Shown in pieces: positions 16,605 to 24,411 of a stretch of 64,000 nt of DNA (its first letter is position 1; each line of letters starts with the position of its first letter). The DNA lies in NCBI GenBank assembly GCA_963805525.1, contig CAWDUT010000007.1, positions 1 to 64,000 on the forward strand, read 5' to 3'. The translations under genes were made by a program, and so were the position numbers. The stretch is from DASQFQ01 sp963805525. Lineage in GTDB: Bacteria; Actinomycetota; Thermoleophilia; Solirubrobacterales; Solirubrobacteraceae. The notes under the pieces were generated by a model. That model saw only the letters and a list, made by a program, of their open reading frames with translations, ran no database searches and had not been told where the DNA came from.

Positions 16605-17456
16605 ATGACCACCAAGGACAAGACCTGGCTCATCACCGGCGCCGGACGCGGAATGGGCGCCGACATCGCCAAGGCCGCACTCACCGCCGGTCACAACGTC
16701 GTCGCCACCGGCCGCGACCCCGGCGCCGTCGCCGCGGCGCTCGGGGACTCGGAAACGCTGCTCGTCGTGAAGCTCGACGTCACCAGCCCGACGGATGCCG
16801 TGGCCGCGGTCGACGCGGCCGTCGAGCGCTTCGGCGGCGTCGACGTGCTCGTCAACAACGCCGCCAGCTTCTACGCGGGCTTCTTCGAGGAGCTCACGCC
16901 CGAGCAGATGGACCGGCAGCTCGCCACGAGCCTGATCGGCCCGATGAACGTCACCCGCGCCGTCCTGCCGGTCATGCGCAAGCAGCGCGCCGGGCACATC
17001 GTCACGATCTCTTCGACGGCGGGCTTCGCCGGCTTCGAGTACGGCACCGCCTACGCCGCGTCGAAGTTCGGCGTCGACGGCTGGATGGAGTCGCTCGCCC
17101 CCGAGATCGAGCCGTTCGGCATCCACACGACGGTGGTCAACCCGGGCTTCTTCCGCACCGAGCTGCTCACCGAGGAGTCGACGAACTACGCCCCGGCGTC
17201 GATCGAGGACTACGCCGAGCGCAACACCGCCCAGCGCGAGTTCTGGGAGAGCATGAACGGCCGGCAGGGCGGCGACCCCGCCAAGCTCGCCCGGGCGCTG
17301 CTGACCATCACCGAGCAGGAGCAGCCGCCGTTCCGCTTCATCGCCGGCGCCGACGCGATCGCCCAGGCCGAGGAGAAGCTCGCCGAACGCCGGCAGCAGA
17401 TCGAGGCCAACCGCGACCTCTCGTCATCGCTGGCGCTCACCATCCCGGCGGGGTGA
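16605..17456 (+). CDS. SDR-family NAD(P)-dependent oxidoreductase
   Basis: A 283-residue classical short-chain dehydrogenase. The cofactor motif TGAGRGMG is at residues 11-18, NNA at 84-86, the catalytic Ser near 137, and the YxxxK pair at Tyr150/Lys154. It is probably co-transcribed with the MFS gene 30 bases upstream under LysR control, so it may modify the same xenobiotic that the transporter exports. This is inferred from context. Confidence 0.93.
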   Translation: MTTKDKTWLITGAGRGMGADIAKAALTAGHNVVATGRDPGAVAAALGDSETLLVVKLDVTSPTDAVAAVDAAVERFGGVDVLVNNAASFYAGFFEELTPEQMDRQLATSLIGPMNVTRAVLPVMRKQRAGHIVTISSTAGFAGFEYGTAYAASKFGVDGWMESLAPEIEPFGIHTTVVNPGFFRTELLTEESTNYAPASIEDYAERNTAQREFWESMNGRQGGDPAKLARALLTITEQEQPPFRFIAGADAIAQAEEKLAERRQQIEANRDLSSSLALTIPAG

Positions 17457-17466
17457 AGCTTGCGAT

Positions 17467-18192
17467 CTATGCCCGCGTGCGCGCGCGGGCGAGGATGAGG
17501 ACGCTGACGGCGGCGACCCAGACGGGAAACACCAGCGTCAGACCCGCGGTGTAGGACACGTTGAGGATCAGCACCAGCGCCGCGCCGTAGCCGGTGAAGA
17601 CGAGCCAGCGCGGGAAGATGCCGAGTCGCAGCCCGATCGTCGACACGACGATCATGAAGACGGCGGCCATGCGCATGGCGTAGATGAACAGGAAGCCGAA
17701 GGCGAACGAGCGCACGAGCACGACGGCGTCCTGGCTCGGGACCGGCTCGTGCTGGAGCTTCACGGCCGCGAGCAGCGCACCGCCCACGCCGGCGGCGACG
17801 AACAGCATGGCGACGAAGAGCAGTCCGCTGGCGAGGAAGACGGTCGCGAAGAAGCGATCCTCGCGGTCGCCGATCAGGTTCCGGATGACGGCGATGAACC
17901 ACAGGAACGCGATGCCGGAGAACGGCGCGAGGTAGACGCCGACGAGCGACACGCGGCCGGCGTGCTTGCCGAGGTAGAAGTCCCGGATCTCGGCCGCCGT
18001 GCTCGCGCCGGACGGATGGCTGCGCAGCAGGACGATCGAGGCGATGAACAGGACCGCGAAGGCGAGCCCGGCGACACCGGCGGCGCGGGGCGTCTCGAGG
18101 CCGCGCTGCCGATCGACGGCCGTGGTGTTCAGGTCGAGGTCGATACCGGCGATCGTCGCGCGCGCGCGGCACGGCCGCCTCCCCCGGACCAG
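17467..18192 (-). CDS. membrane protein with uncertain (non-ATG) start
   Basis: A hydrophobic protein with about six helices, no named family, ending ILARARTRA. The only standard start codon in this frame is GTG at 17952 (161 residues). However, the frame stays open to 18213 and encodes a convincing helix (GVAGLAFAVLFIASIVLLR) and an amphipathic linker (AAEIRDFYLGKHAGRVSLVG) that runs straight into the GTG-start version. The true start is therefore probably a CTG (18192 or 18132), a rarer codon, or hidden by a sequencing error. Coordinates use CTG 18192. It is convergent with the SDR gene, ten bases apart. Confidence 0.6.
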   Translation of the reverse strand: MVRGRRPCRARATIAGIDLDLNTTAVDRQRGLETPRAAGVAGLAFAVLFIASIVLLRSHPSGASTAAEIRDFYLGKHAGRVSLVGVYLAPFSGIAFLWFIAVIRNLIGDREDRFFATVFLASGLLFVAMLFVAAGVGGALLAAVKLQHEPVPSQDAVVLVRSFAFGFLFIYAMRMAAVFMIVVSTIGLRLGIFPRWLVFTGYGAALVLILNVSYTAGLTLVFPVWVAAVSVLILARARTRA

Positions 18193-18265
18193 GTGAGATC
18201 TCGACGCGCCGGATCACCCGCGCGGGGTGAGGCGTGCGGGCGCGGATGAGCCGATGATCTCGCCC

Positions 18266-18460
18266 ATGACGATCGGTGCCTCACTGTTCACGATCGCCGT
18301 CGGCGCGGTGCTCGCGTTCGCCGTGACCGCGCAGGTCGCGGGCGTCGATCTGCAGACCGTCGGCTATATCCTGCTGGCGGTCGGCGTGCTCGGCCTGCTG
18401 CTCGGTCTGTGGATGATGAGCGCCGGCCGGCGGGGCGGTGACCCACCGCCGGGGTACTGA
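18266..18460 (+). CDS. DUF6458-family small membrane protein
   Basis: A 64-residue protein with two helices. MTIGASLFTIAVGAVLAFAV followed by GVDLQTVGYILLAVGVLGLL is the DUF6458 pattern common in Actinobacteria. Function unknown. An in-frame ATG at 18254 is possible, but homologues start at the MTIG position. Confidence 0.75.
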   Translation: MTIGASLFTIAVGAVLAFAVTAQVAGVDLQTVGYILLAVGVLGLLLGLWMMSAGRRGGDPPPGY

Positions 18461-18513
18461 AATCCAGCGGGCGCGTCGACGCGCCGGCGTTTCGCCTACC
18501 GGAAAGGAATGTG

Positions 18514-18813
18514 ATGGATCAGAGTCCTGTGCTGCTCCATATCTGGAGCGTGGAACCGGAGGCCGAGGCGACGCTTGTCGAGAAGCTCGATGCGATGCTC
18601 CGCCACATCAGCGGCGACGAGGGGCTCGTCTCTGCACGGATCCTGGAGAGCCCCGATCGGACGTCGGTTGCCGCTCTGGTCGAGATGCGAAGCGCCGAGG
18701 ATCGCGACCGCCTCGCGGCGCTACCCGAGGTTCGCGAGACGCTGAACGACGTGCAGGACGGCGCCTACAACCTCATCATCACCCTGTACCACGAGGTCGG
18801 ACACGCGCCGTGA
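18514..18813 (+). CDS. small ABM-like (antibiotic biosynthesis monooxygenase fold) protein
   Basis: A 99-residue protein with a ferredoxin-like alpha/beta pattern (VLLHIWSVEPEAEATLVEKL, then VSARILESPD, then AALVEMRSAEDRD). This is typical of dimeric alpha-beta barrel proteins of the ABM/YgiN type. The catalytic role is unproven. AAGGA at 18505-18509 favours the ATG at 18514 over the GTG at 18511. Confidence 0.65.
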   Translation: MDQSPVLLHIWSVEPEAEATLVEKLDAMLRHISGDEGLVSARILESPDRTSVAALVEMRSAEDRDRLAALPEVRETLNDVQDGAYNLIITLYHEVGHAP

Positions 18814-18825
18814 CGGGAGCGTGAG

Positions 18826-18856
18826 GGCGGCCCGCCGGCGCTCGCCGCGGGCCGCC
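18826..18856. terminator. hairpin between convergent genes
   Basis: A perfect 10-bp stem (GGCGGCCCGC at 18826-18835 with its complement at 18847-18856) and an 11-base loop lie between the convergent genes ending at 18813 and 18874. There is no T tract, so it would be a weak bidirectional terminator. Confidence 0.5.
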
Positions 18857-18873
18857 GCCCCGCCAAGGCTCGG

Positions 18874-19329
18874 TCAACCGCAGTGGACGCCGTCGGCCTT
18901 GCTGAACCAGCTGAAGTTGCCGACCGTGCCGCCCCAGGTCACGCAGCGCCGGTTCGTGTTGTTCACGAACGAGCCGCCGGCGTAGTACTTGTAGAAACCC
19001 GAGTCGCCGGCCGCGGCGTCGGCGAGGCCGCCCTTGCGCTTGAGCCGCCAGAGGTAGGTCCGCGTGAACGGGCTCCCGGCGCGGTTGTAGGTCATCACGC
19101 AGTTCTGGCCGCCGTGGGCCGCCGAGTACCACAGCTCCGTGCGGCCGACGACCTTGCCGCGCTTGTTCTTGATCTGGTGGGACTCGATACGCGTCCCGAC
19201 GCAGTGATCGCGCAACCCGCCGTAGTGCGAGGACATCGTGTCCTGCGCCTCGGCGGACGCGCCGGTGAAGGCAAGTGCCACGGTCGCGAGCGCCAGAAGG
19301 GCACCCGCGAACCGAATCAGGTTCCGCAT
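18874..19329 (-). CDS. secreted protein, unknown function
   Basis: A 151-residue protein with a clear signal peptide (basic MRNLIR, hydrophobic core LLALATVALAFTG, cleavage near ASAEA-Q, residue about 28). The mature part has four Cys (43, 77, 129 and 150 by position), probably two disulfides, and is rich in Trp, Tyr and Gly (CVTWGGTVGNFSWFSKADG). No family is recognised; I see nothing enzymatic. Confidence 0.7.
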   Translation of the reverse strand: MRNLIRFAGALLALATVALAFTGASAEAQDTMSSHYGGLRDHCVGTRIESHQIKNKRGKVVGRTELWYSAAHGGQNCVMTYNRAGSPFTRTYLWRLKRKGGLADAAAGDSGFYKYYAGGSFVNNTNRRCVTWGGTVGNFSWFSKADGVHCG

Positions 19330-19363
19330 TCTGTTCCTCGTTTCCAGTCGATCAGGAAGCGGA

Positions 19364-20290
19364 TCACTGTAGCCCCGGGGGCGCGTCGTGGACCTGGAGG
19401 CGCTGGCGGTGGTGTTCGCGGGTGTGAGACCGCAGCGCGTCGATCAGGGCCGCGACCGCGGGGCGATCGCTGGCGTTGGGCCGGGTCGCGAGGTTGACGG
19501 TCCACGGCGCGATCGGCTCGTCGAGCGCGAGCTTGGCGCATCCGCTGGGGTCGATGATGTCCGGGACGACGGCGACCCCCATCCCGGTGGCGACGTATCC
19601 GGGAATGGCGAGGACGTCGGAGATCTCGGCGATCACCTGCCGCCGCAGCCGGCGCTGGGCGAGCGCGTACTCGAGCCCGATGCGGCCGCCGTATCCCGCG
19701 GGCGAATCGATCCAGGGTTCCGGTGCCAGCTGTGCGAGTGAGACCGTCGGATCGGCCGCGAGCGGGTGCGATTGCGCGACCAGCGCGACGTAGGGGACCT
19801 GGAGGAGCTCGACGGCATCGAGCTCGGGCGGTGGTGTCAGGGCGTAGAACGCCACGTCCAGGCTTCCGCGGATGAGGTCCTCGGCATACCCGGTCGAGCC
19901 GCGCTGGGACGAGACCAGCCGAAGGTCGATGTGGGGGTGGGTGGCACGAAAGGCGCGCAGCGCCGAGGGGAGGTCGTGGACGAGGTCCTGGCCGGTGAAG
20001 GTCGCGAGCGTCAGGCGCCCGCGCCGGCCGCTGGCCGTCTCGGTGGCGAGGAGGTGCAGGCGCTCGACGGCGTCGAGGATGCGCCGTGCGTCGGGGAGGA
20101 GCTCTTCGCCGGCGGCGGTCAGCTCGACGGTCTGGGTGGTGCGGCGCAGCAACTCGACCCCGAGCTGGGTCTCGAGACTGCGCAAGCCCGCAGAGACCGT
20201 CGACTGCGCGGCATAGAGGCGGCGCGCGGCTTCGGTGACGCTCCGTTCGCTCGCGACGGCGACGAAGTACTCGAGCAGGCGGGTCTCCAT
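19364..20290 (-). CDS. LysR-family regulator, probable regulator of the tetronate operon
   Basis: A 308-residue LysR protein. It has a helix-turn-helix at residues 17-36 (SVTEAARRLYAAQSTVSAGL) and an effector domain from about residue 90. It is divergent from the eight-gene catabolic operon beginning at 20493, with 202 bases between them, so it is the natural candidate activator of that operon. The effector is probably a pathway substrate or intermediate. Confidence 0.92.
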   Translation of the reverse strand: METRLLEYFVAVASERSVTEAARRLYAAQSTVSAGLRSLETQLGVELLRRTTQTVELTAAGEELLPDARRILDAVERLHLLATETASGRRGRLTLATFTGQDLVHDLPSALRAFRATHPHIDLRLVSSQRGSTGYAEDLIRGSLDVAFYALTPPPELDAVELLQVPYVALVAQSHPLAADPTVSLAQLAPEPWIDSPAGYGGRIGLEYALAQRRLRRQVIAEISDVLAIPGYVATGMGVAVVPDIIDPSGCAKLALDEPIAPWTVNLATRPNASDRPAVAALIDALRSHTREHHRQRLQVHDAPPGLQ

Positions 20291-20310
20291 CCCGCGAGCT
20301 TATTCGGTTT

Positions 20311-20322
20311 CATCGATAGATG
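20311..20322. promoter_or_regulatory. candidate LysR-type site upstream of the tetronate operon
   Basis: CATCGATAGATG contains CATC and GATG as an inverted repeat in an AT-rich island, 21 bases upstream of the LysR start in an otherwise GC-rich 202-base divergent region. It has LysR-like symmetry. No -10 or -35 can be assigned with confidence. Confidence 0.35.
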
Positions 20323-20492
20323 TTTGCACTCTAATGCGTTGGACACGATCGCAGTCCGGGGGCATACTCGTTCGAGAGGAGAGTGGTCGCGCCGAAGCTG
20401 GTGCGGCTGACCGGTCGGCCGTATCCGCGGCCACGACCCGCCGCACCCCGTTGCTCTCCGCCATTTGACCTCGTCGAAGAGGAGAGTGCTCG

Positions 20493-21674
20493 ATGCCGCA
20501 GCCGGACAACGTCAAGGTGGACCCTGCAGTGCCTGTCCCGGACACCATGAAGGCCTGGGTGCTGGGCGATCCTGGCGAGCTGTCGCTGACGGACAAGCCT
20601 GTTCCCGTCCCCGAGCGGGCCGAGGTCCTGGTGCGCATCGACGGCGTCGCCATCTGCGCCACCGACCTCGAGATCATCGCGCACGGACCGCCGGCCCAGA
20701 TCCAGGGCGGCCTGCCGTTCAACAAGAACTTCACGCCCGGTCACGAGTACATGGGAACGGTCGCGGCACTCGGCCCGGGCGTCGACGAGTTCGAGATCGG
20801 GGACCGCGTCACGGTCGAGATCCACGCGGGGTGCGGCCAGTGCAAGCGCTGCCGCGAGGGCATGTACACCGCGTGCCACAACTACGGCAAGAACTACGGC
20901 GACGTCGACAAGGGCCACCGCGCCAACGGCTTCACCACCGACGGCGGCTTCTGCGAGTACCAGGTCAACAGCGTCAACACGCTGATCCCTGTCGACGACA
21001 GCATGAGCGACGAGGAGGCGACGCTCGTCGTCACCGCCGGGACGTCCATGTACGGCCTGACGGAGCTCGGTGGCCTGGTCGCCGGCGATTCGGTCGTCGT
21101 GAGCGGGCCTGGCCCCATCGGGCTCCTCGGTGCGGCGGTCGCCAAGGCGCTCGGCGCCCAGCCGGTCATCCTGACCGGCACGCGCGACAACCGGCTCGAG
21201 ATCGGCAAGCGCCTCGGCGCGGACCACGTGATCAACGTCCGGAACGAGGACCCGGTCGCGGCGGTGCGAGAGCTGACCGGCGGCAAGGGCGTCGACTTCG
21301 TCGTCGAGTGCTCGGGTGCGCCGAACGCGATCAACGAGGCCGCCCAGATGCTCAACCGCGGCGGGCAGATCTGCCTCGCGGCGTTCCCGTCCGAAGAGGT
21401 CCCGATCGACGTTGCCTACCTGGTGCGCAACAACATCTACCTCTACGGCATCCGCGGCGAAGGCAAGTCGGCGACGCACCGCGCTGAGGCGTTCATGCGC
21501 CAGAAGCGGTTCGACGCTTCGCTGATCCACACGCACACCTTCGACATGGAGGACCTCCCGGAGGCGATCCGCTACGCGCGGGATCGGGTGGAGGACGCGA
21601 TCAAGGTCGTGGTCACGAACGCGAAGCCGGCCGCGGACCGCAACGCGGAGCACCTGGCCGCGGCGACGGCCTAA
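20493..21674 (+). CDS. zinc-dependent medium-chain alcohol dehydrogenase
   Basis: A 393-residue MDR enzyme related to threonine and sorbitol dehydrogenases. The catalytic zinc ligands appear in AICATDLE and PGHEYMG, and the structural zinc cluster is CGQCKRCREGMYTAC (four Cys, residues about 113-128). The NAD motif is GPGPIGLLGAA near residue 206. First gene of the operon, with GAGGAGAG before the ATG. In known tetronate pathways the first step is oxidation of the hydroxyl at C2 by a beta-hydroxyacid dehydrogenase; this enzyme may replace it. The substrate is inferred only from context. Confidence 0.92.
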   Translation: MPQPDNVKVDPAVPVPDTMKAWVLGDPGELSLTDKPVPVPERAEVLVRIDGVAICATDLEIIAHGPPAQIQGGLPFNKNFTPGHEYMGTVAALGPGVDEFEIGDRVTVEIHAGCGQCKRCREGMYTACHNYGKNYGDVDKGHRANGFTTDGGFCEYQVNSVNTLIPVDDSMSDEEATLVVTAGTSMYGLTELGGLVAGDSVVVSGPGPIGLLGAAVAKALGAQPVILTGTRDNRLEIGKRLGADHVINVRNEDPVAAVRELTGGKGVDFVVECSGAPNAINEAAQMLNRGGQICLAAFPSEEVPIDVAYLVRNNIYLYGIRGEGKSATHRAEAFMRQKRFDASLIHTHTFDMEDLPEAIRYARDRVEDAIKVVVTNAKPAADRNAEHLAAATA

Positions 21675-21692
21675 GAGGAGAGGGAGAGAGAG

Positions 21693-23048
21693 ATGTCAGC
21701 AGTCATGGCAGGTTCCGGGAAGACCGATAGGGAGATCCTGGGTTACAGCCGCTACCGCGTCGCGCTTGCAGCGTTCTTCGTGGTCTTGGTGATCAGCCCG
21801 TTCGAGTACGCCTGGAGCTCGATCTCGGGGCACATCGGCGACACCTACGGGTGGTCCGATCACCAGATCGACCTGATGTTCACGCTGTTCGTGGTCTTCC
21901 AGTCGGTCGGCATGCTGCCGGGCGGCCTGCTGCGGGACCGGTTCGGCCCGCGCTGGACGACGGCCATCGCCGGCCTGTTCTCGGGGCTGGGGATCTTCTC
22001 CGTGACGCTCGGCCCGTCCTATGGCCTCGTGCTCACGGGGTGGTGCATCGGGAGCTTCTTCACGGGCTTCCTCTACAACAACGGCGTCACGACCGGCAAC
22101 AAGTGGTTCCGCGATCGCAGAGGCGTGATGGTGGGCGTCATCGCGGGCGCCTTCTCGTGGGGCTCGATCCCGTTCATCTTCTGGATCCGGGGCATCCCGG
22201 AGACCGCGTCGAAGGACAGCTTCTTCACCGTCATCTACGTCATGACGGGAGTCATCATCGGCGGCTCGCTGCTGGCGTCGCGGGTATTGAAGGATCCGCC
22301 CAAGAACTGGGCCCCGCCCGGTTGGGTGCCGAAGACCAAGGGGGCCAAGCGCCCCACGGAGCACGAGTTCACGCTCTTCGAGGCGCTGAAGACGTGGCAG
22401 ATGTGGCTGCTGATCGTCTCCTTCATCCTGATCTCCGGCGCAGGGTTCGCGGGGATGAGCCGGATCGTCAAGTACTCCGACAGCTTCGGCTTCGCGGCTG
22501 CGGCCGGCACTGCTGCGGCAGCCGGTATCTCCATCGCCAACGGCTTCGGGAAGCTGAGCCTCGGCTGGGTCTCGGAGCGGCTGGGACGCGAGAACACGAT
22601 GATCGGCGCCTTCGTGATGTCCGGCGTGCTGTTGATCGGGTCGGTGGCCGCCGGCAACGCCGGCAGCGAGTCCCTGTTCATCGTCACCGCGATTGCCAGC
22701 ATCTTCTTCTGGGCGTCGCTGTTCTCGCTGTTCCCCGCAGCGATCGGTCACTACTACGGCAGCGTGTCCGCGGGCGCGAACTACGGGATCCTCTATGCGA
22801 TCGCCAAGGGCACCGGCGGCGTCTATGGCGGGATCCTGACCTCCGTCCTGATCTCCCAACACGGGTTCTCCTACAGCATGCGGGCGGCGGGCGTCCTGGC
22901 GATTGTCGCCGGCCTGCTGATCGTGCCGCTGAAGTTCTTCCCGGTGGTCTGGCGTGGCCGCGAACCCGAGTCGCCGGAGCCGACCGGCCGCTTTGCGGCT
23001 GCGCCCTCGGCGCCCGACGAGTCGCGGGAGAAGTCGGGGGTCGCGTGA
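21693..23048 (+). CDS. MFS transporter, OFA (oxalate/formate antiporter)-like carboxylate carrier
   Basis: A 451-residue, 12-helix transporter. The N-terminal half with FEYAWSSISGHIGDTYGWSD and MLPGGLLRDRFGPR (motif A near residue 80), and the C-terminal half with YGILYAIAKGTGGVYGGILT, are characteristic of the OFA family, which carries small carboxylates. It probably imports the sugar acid used by this operon. AGAGGAGAGGGAGAG precedes the ATG. Its stop overlaps the next GTG. Confidence 0.88.
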   Translation: MSAVMAGSGKTDREILGYSRYRVALAAFFVVLVISPFEYAWSSISGHIGDTYGWSDHQIDLMFTLFVVFQSVGMLPGGLLRDRFGPRWTTAIAGLFSGLGIFSVTLGPSYGLVLTGWCIGSFFTGFLYNNGVTTGNKWFRDRRGVMVGVIAGAFSWGSIPFIFWIRGIPETASKDSFFTVIYVMTGVIIGGSLLASRVLKDPPKNWAPPGWVPKTKGAKRPTEHEFTLFEALKTWQMWLLIVSFILISGAGFAGMSRIVKYSDSFGFAAAAGTAAAAGISIANGFGKLSLGWVSERLGRENTMIGAFVMSGVLLIGSVAAGNAGSESLFIVTAIASIFFWASLFSLFPAAIGHYYGSVSAGANYGILYAIAKGTGGVYGGILTSVLISQHGFSYSMRAAGVLAIVAGLLIVPLKFFPVVWRGREPESPEPTGRFAAAPSAPDESREKSGVA

Positions 23049-23746
23049 CGCCGCTGACGGTCATGAGCACGCTCGCCGTGGAGCTCGCGCTGCAGAGCGC
23101 GTTGCTCCCGGCGTGGCGTGAGGCGGGCCGGGACGTTGACATGGAGTGGAGCCCGACGGGCGTGCTGCTCGATCGCGTCCGCTCCGGCGAGCGCGGGGAC
23201 GTCCTGATCGCCATCGACCAGCCGATCGGGGAGCTCGTCGAGCAGGGCGTGCTCCGCGCCGGGTCCGTCCGGCCGGTCGCCCGCGCCAGCTTCGGGATCG
23301 GCGTGAAGCGCGGTGAGCCGCTCCCCGACATCTCGACGCCGGAGCGGTTCGAGCAGGCGTTGCTCTCCGCCCGGTCCGTCGCCTACTCGCTGACGGGCGC
23401 GAGCGGCATCCACTTCCAGGACGTCATCGAGCGGCTGGACATCGCTGAAGCGGTCGGCGCGAAGGCCACCGCGATCCACGCCGGCTTCACCGCCGACAAG
23501 GTGATCGCGGGCGAAGCCGATCTCGCCGTGCAGCAGATCTCAGAGCTCATGTCGATCGATGGCATCGACGTCGCGGGCCCGTTCCCAGAGCCCTACCAGA
23601 AGCACACGGACTTCTCCGCGGCGATCTTCACCGACAGCGATGAGCCGGAGCTCGCCGAGGAGTTCCTGGACCATCTCAGCGACGACACGGCGGCCGAGGT
23701 CTACGCGCGTTCCGGTCTCCTGGCTCGCACCGCGGGGGCTGTGTGA
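23045..23746 (+). CDS. ModA-like substrate-binding-domain protein without signal peptide
   Basis: A 233-residue protein. The ligand-binding fold is suggested by LLDRVRSGERGDVLIAIDQP, the hinge FGIGVKRGEPLPDISTPE and DKVIAGEADLAVQQISELMS, as in ModA/extracellular solute-binding proteins. There is no signal peptide or lipobox, and no ABC permease nearby, so it should act in the cytoplasm as a ligand carrier or sensor. The GTG start overlaps the MFS stop (GTGA), and the stop overlaps the next gene by four bases. Confidence 0.75.
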   Translation: MTPLTVMSTLAVELALQSALLPAWREAGRDVDMEWSPTGVLLDRVRSGERGDVLIAIDQPIGELVEQGVLRAGSVRPVARASFGIGVKRGEPLPDISTPERFEQALLSARSVAYSLTGASGIHFQDVIERLDIAEAVGAKATAIHAGFTADKVIAGEADLAVQQISELMSIDGIDVAGPFPEPYQKHTDFSAAIFTDSDEPELAEEFLDHLSDDTAAEVYARSGLLARTAGAV

Positions 23747-24411
23747 CTCCTCGCATCGTCCTGTTCCATGCCACGCCGGTGGCCATGGATCCCGTCAAGG
23801 CGGCGATGGAGTCGCTCTGGCCGGAGGCGGAGCCCGTCAACCTGCTGGACGACGGGCTGACGATCGACCGCGCCAAGGAGGGCCCGGACCTGTCCGAGGA
23901 GCTCATCCAGCGGTTCGTCGACTTCGGCCGCTACGCGCAGCGCATCGGCGCGGACGGCATTCTCATCACGTGCTCCGCGTTCGGGCCGGCCATCGACCGG
24001 ATGGAGGAGGAGCTCCCGCTGCCGATCCTCCGTCCGAACGAGGCGATGTTCCGCGAGGCGATCGCTTCCGGCGACCGCATCGGGATGCTGGCGACGTTCG
24101 CCCCGGCGGTCGCGACGATGGAGGAGGAGTTCTGCCAGTTCGCCGCGGAGGCCGGTGCGGACGCCACGCTCGACACGATCGTCGTGCCGGATGCCATCGA
24201 CCTGCTCCGGCAGGGCGACGCGGAGTCACACAACCGCCTGGTCGCCGAGATGGCGCCTCGGTTCGCCGAGTACGACGCCATCATGCTCGCGCACTTCTCC
24301 ACCTCTCGCGCGGCGGAACGCGTGCGGAGCGAGGTCGACGTGCCGGTCCTGGCCGCACCGGAGGCCGCGGTCACGCGTATGAGGAGCCTGGTTGGCGGTG
24401 GCCCGTGCTGA
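23743..24411 (+). CDS. Asp/Glu/hydantoin racemase-family enzyme
   Basis: A 222-residue protein of the aspartate racemase / arylmalonate decarboxylase / maleate isomerase superfamily. The first catalytic Cys is in GILITCSAFGPAID near residue 77. The second position, normally Cys, reads IMLAHFSTSR near residue 182 and shows His/Ser instead, so the usual two-Cys mechanism is doubtful. Related single-Cys members decarboxylate or act as EutA-like enzymes. Its role in this operon is unknown. Confidence 0.82.
   Translation: MTPRIVLFHATPVAMDPVKAAMESLWPEAEPVNLLDDGLTIDRAKEGPDLSEELIQRFVDFGRYAQRIGADGILITCSAFGPAIDRMEEELPLPILRPNEAMFREAIASGDRIGMLATFAPAVATMEEEFCQFAAEAGADATLDTIVVPDAIDLLRQGDAESHNRLVAEMAPRFAEYDAIMLAHFSTSRAAERVRSEVDVPVLAAPEAAVTRMRSLVGGGPC

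Noticed and set aside
15279..17126. A 615-codon minus-strand open frame
   Set aside because: Shadow of the MFS and SDR genes. Composition is dominated by Arg, Asp, Gly and His, with no domain pattern.
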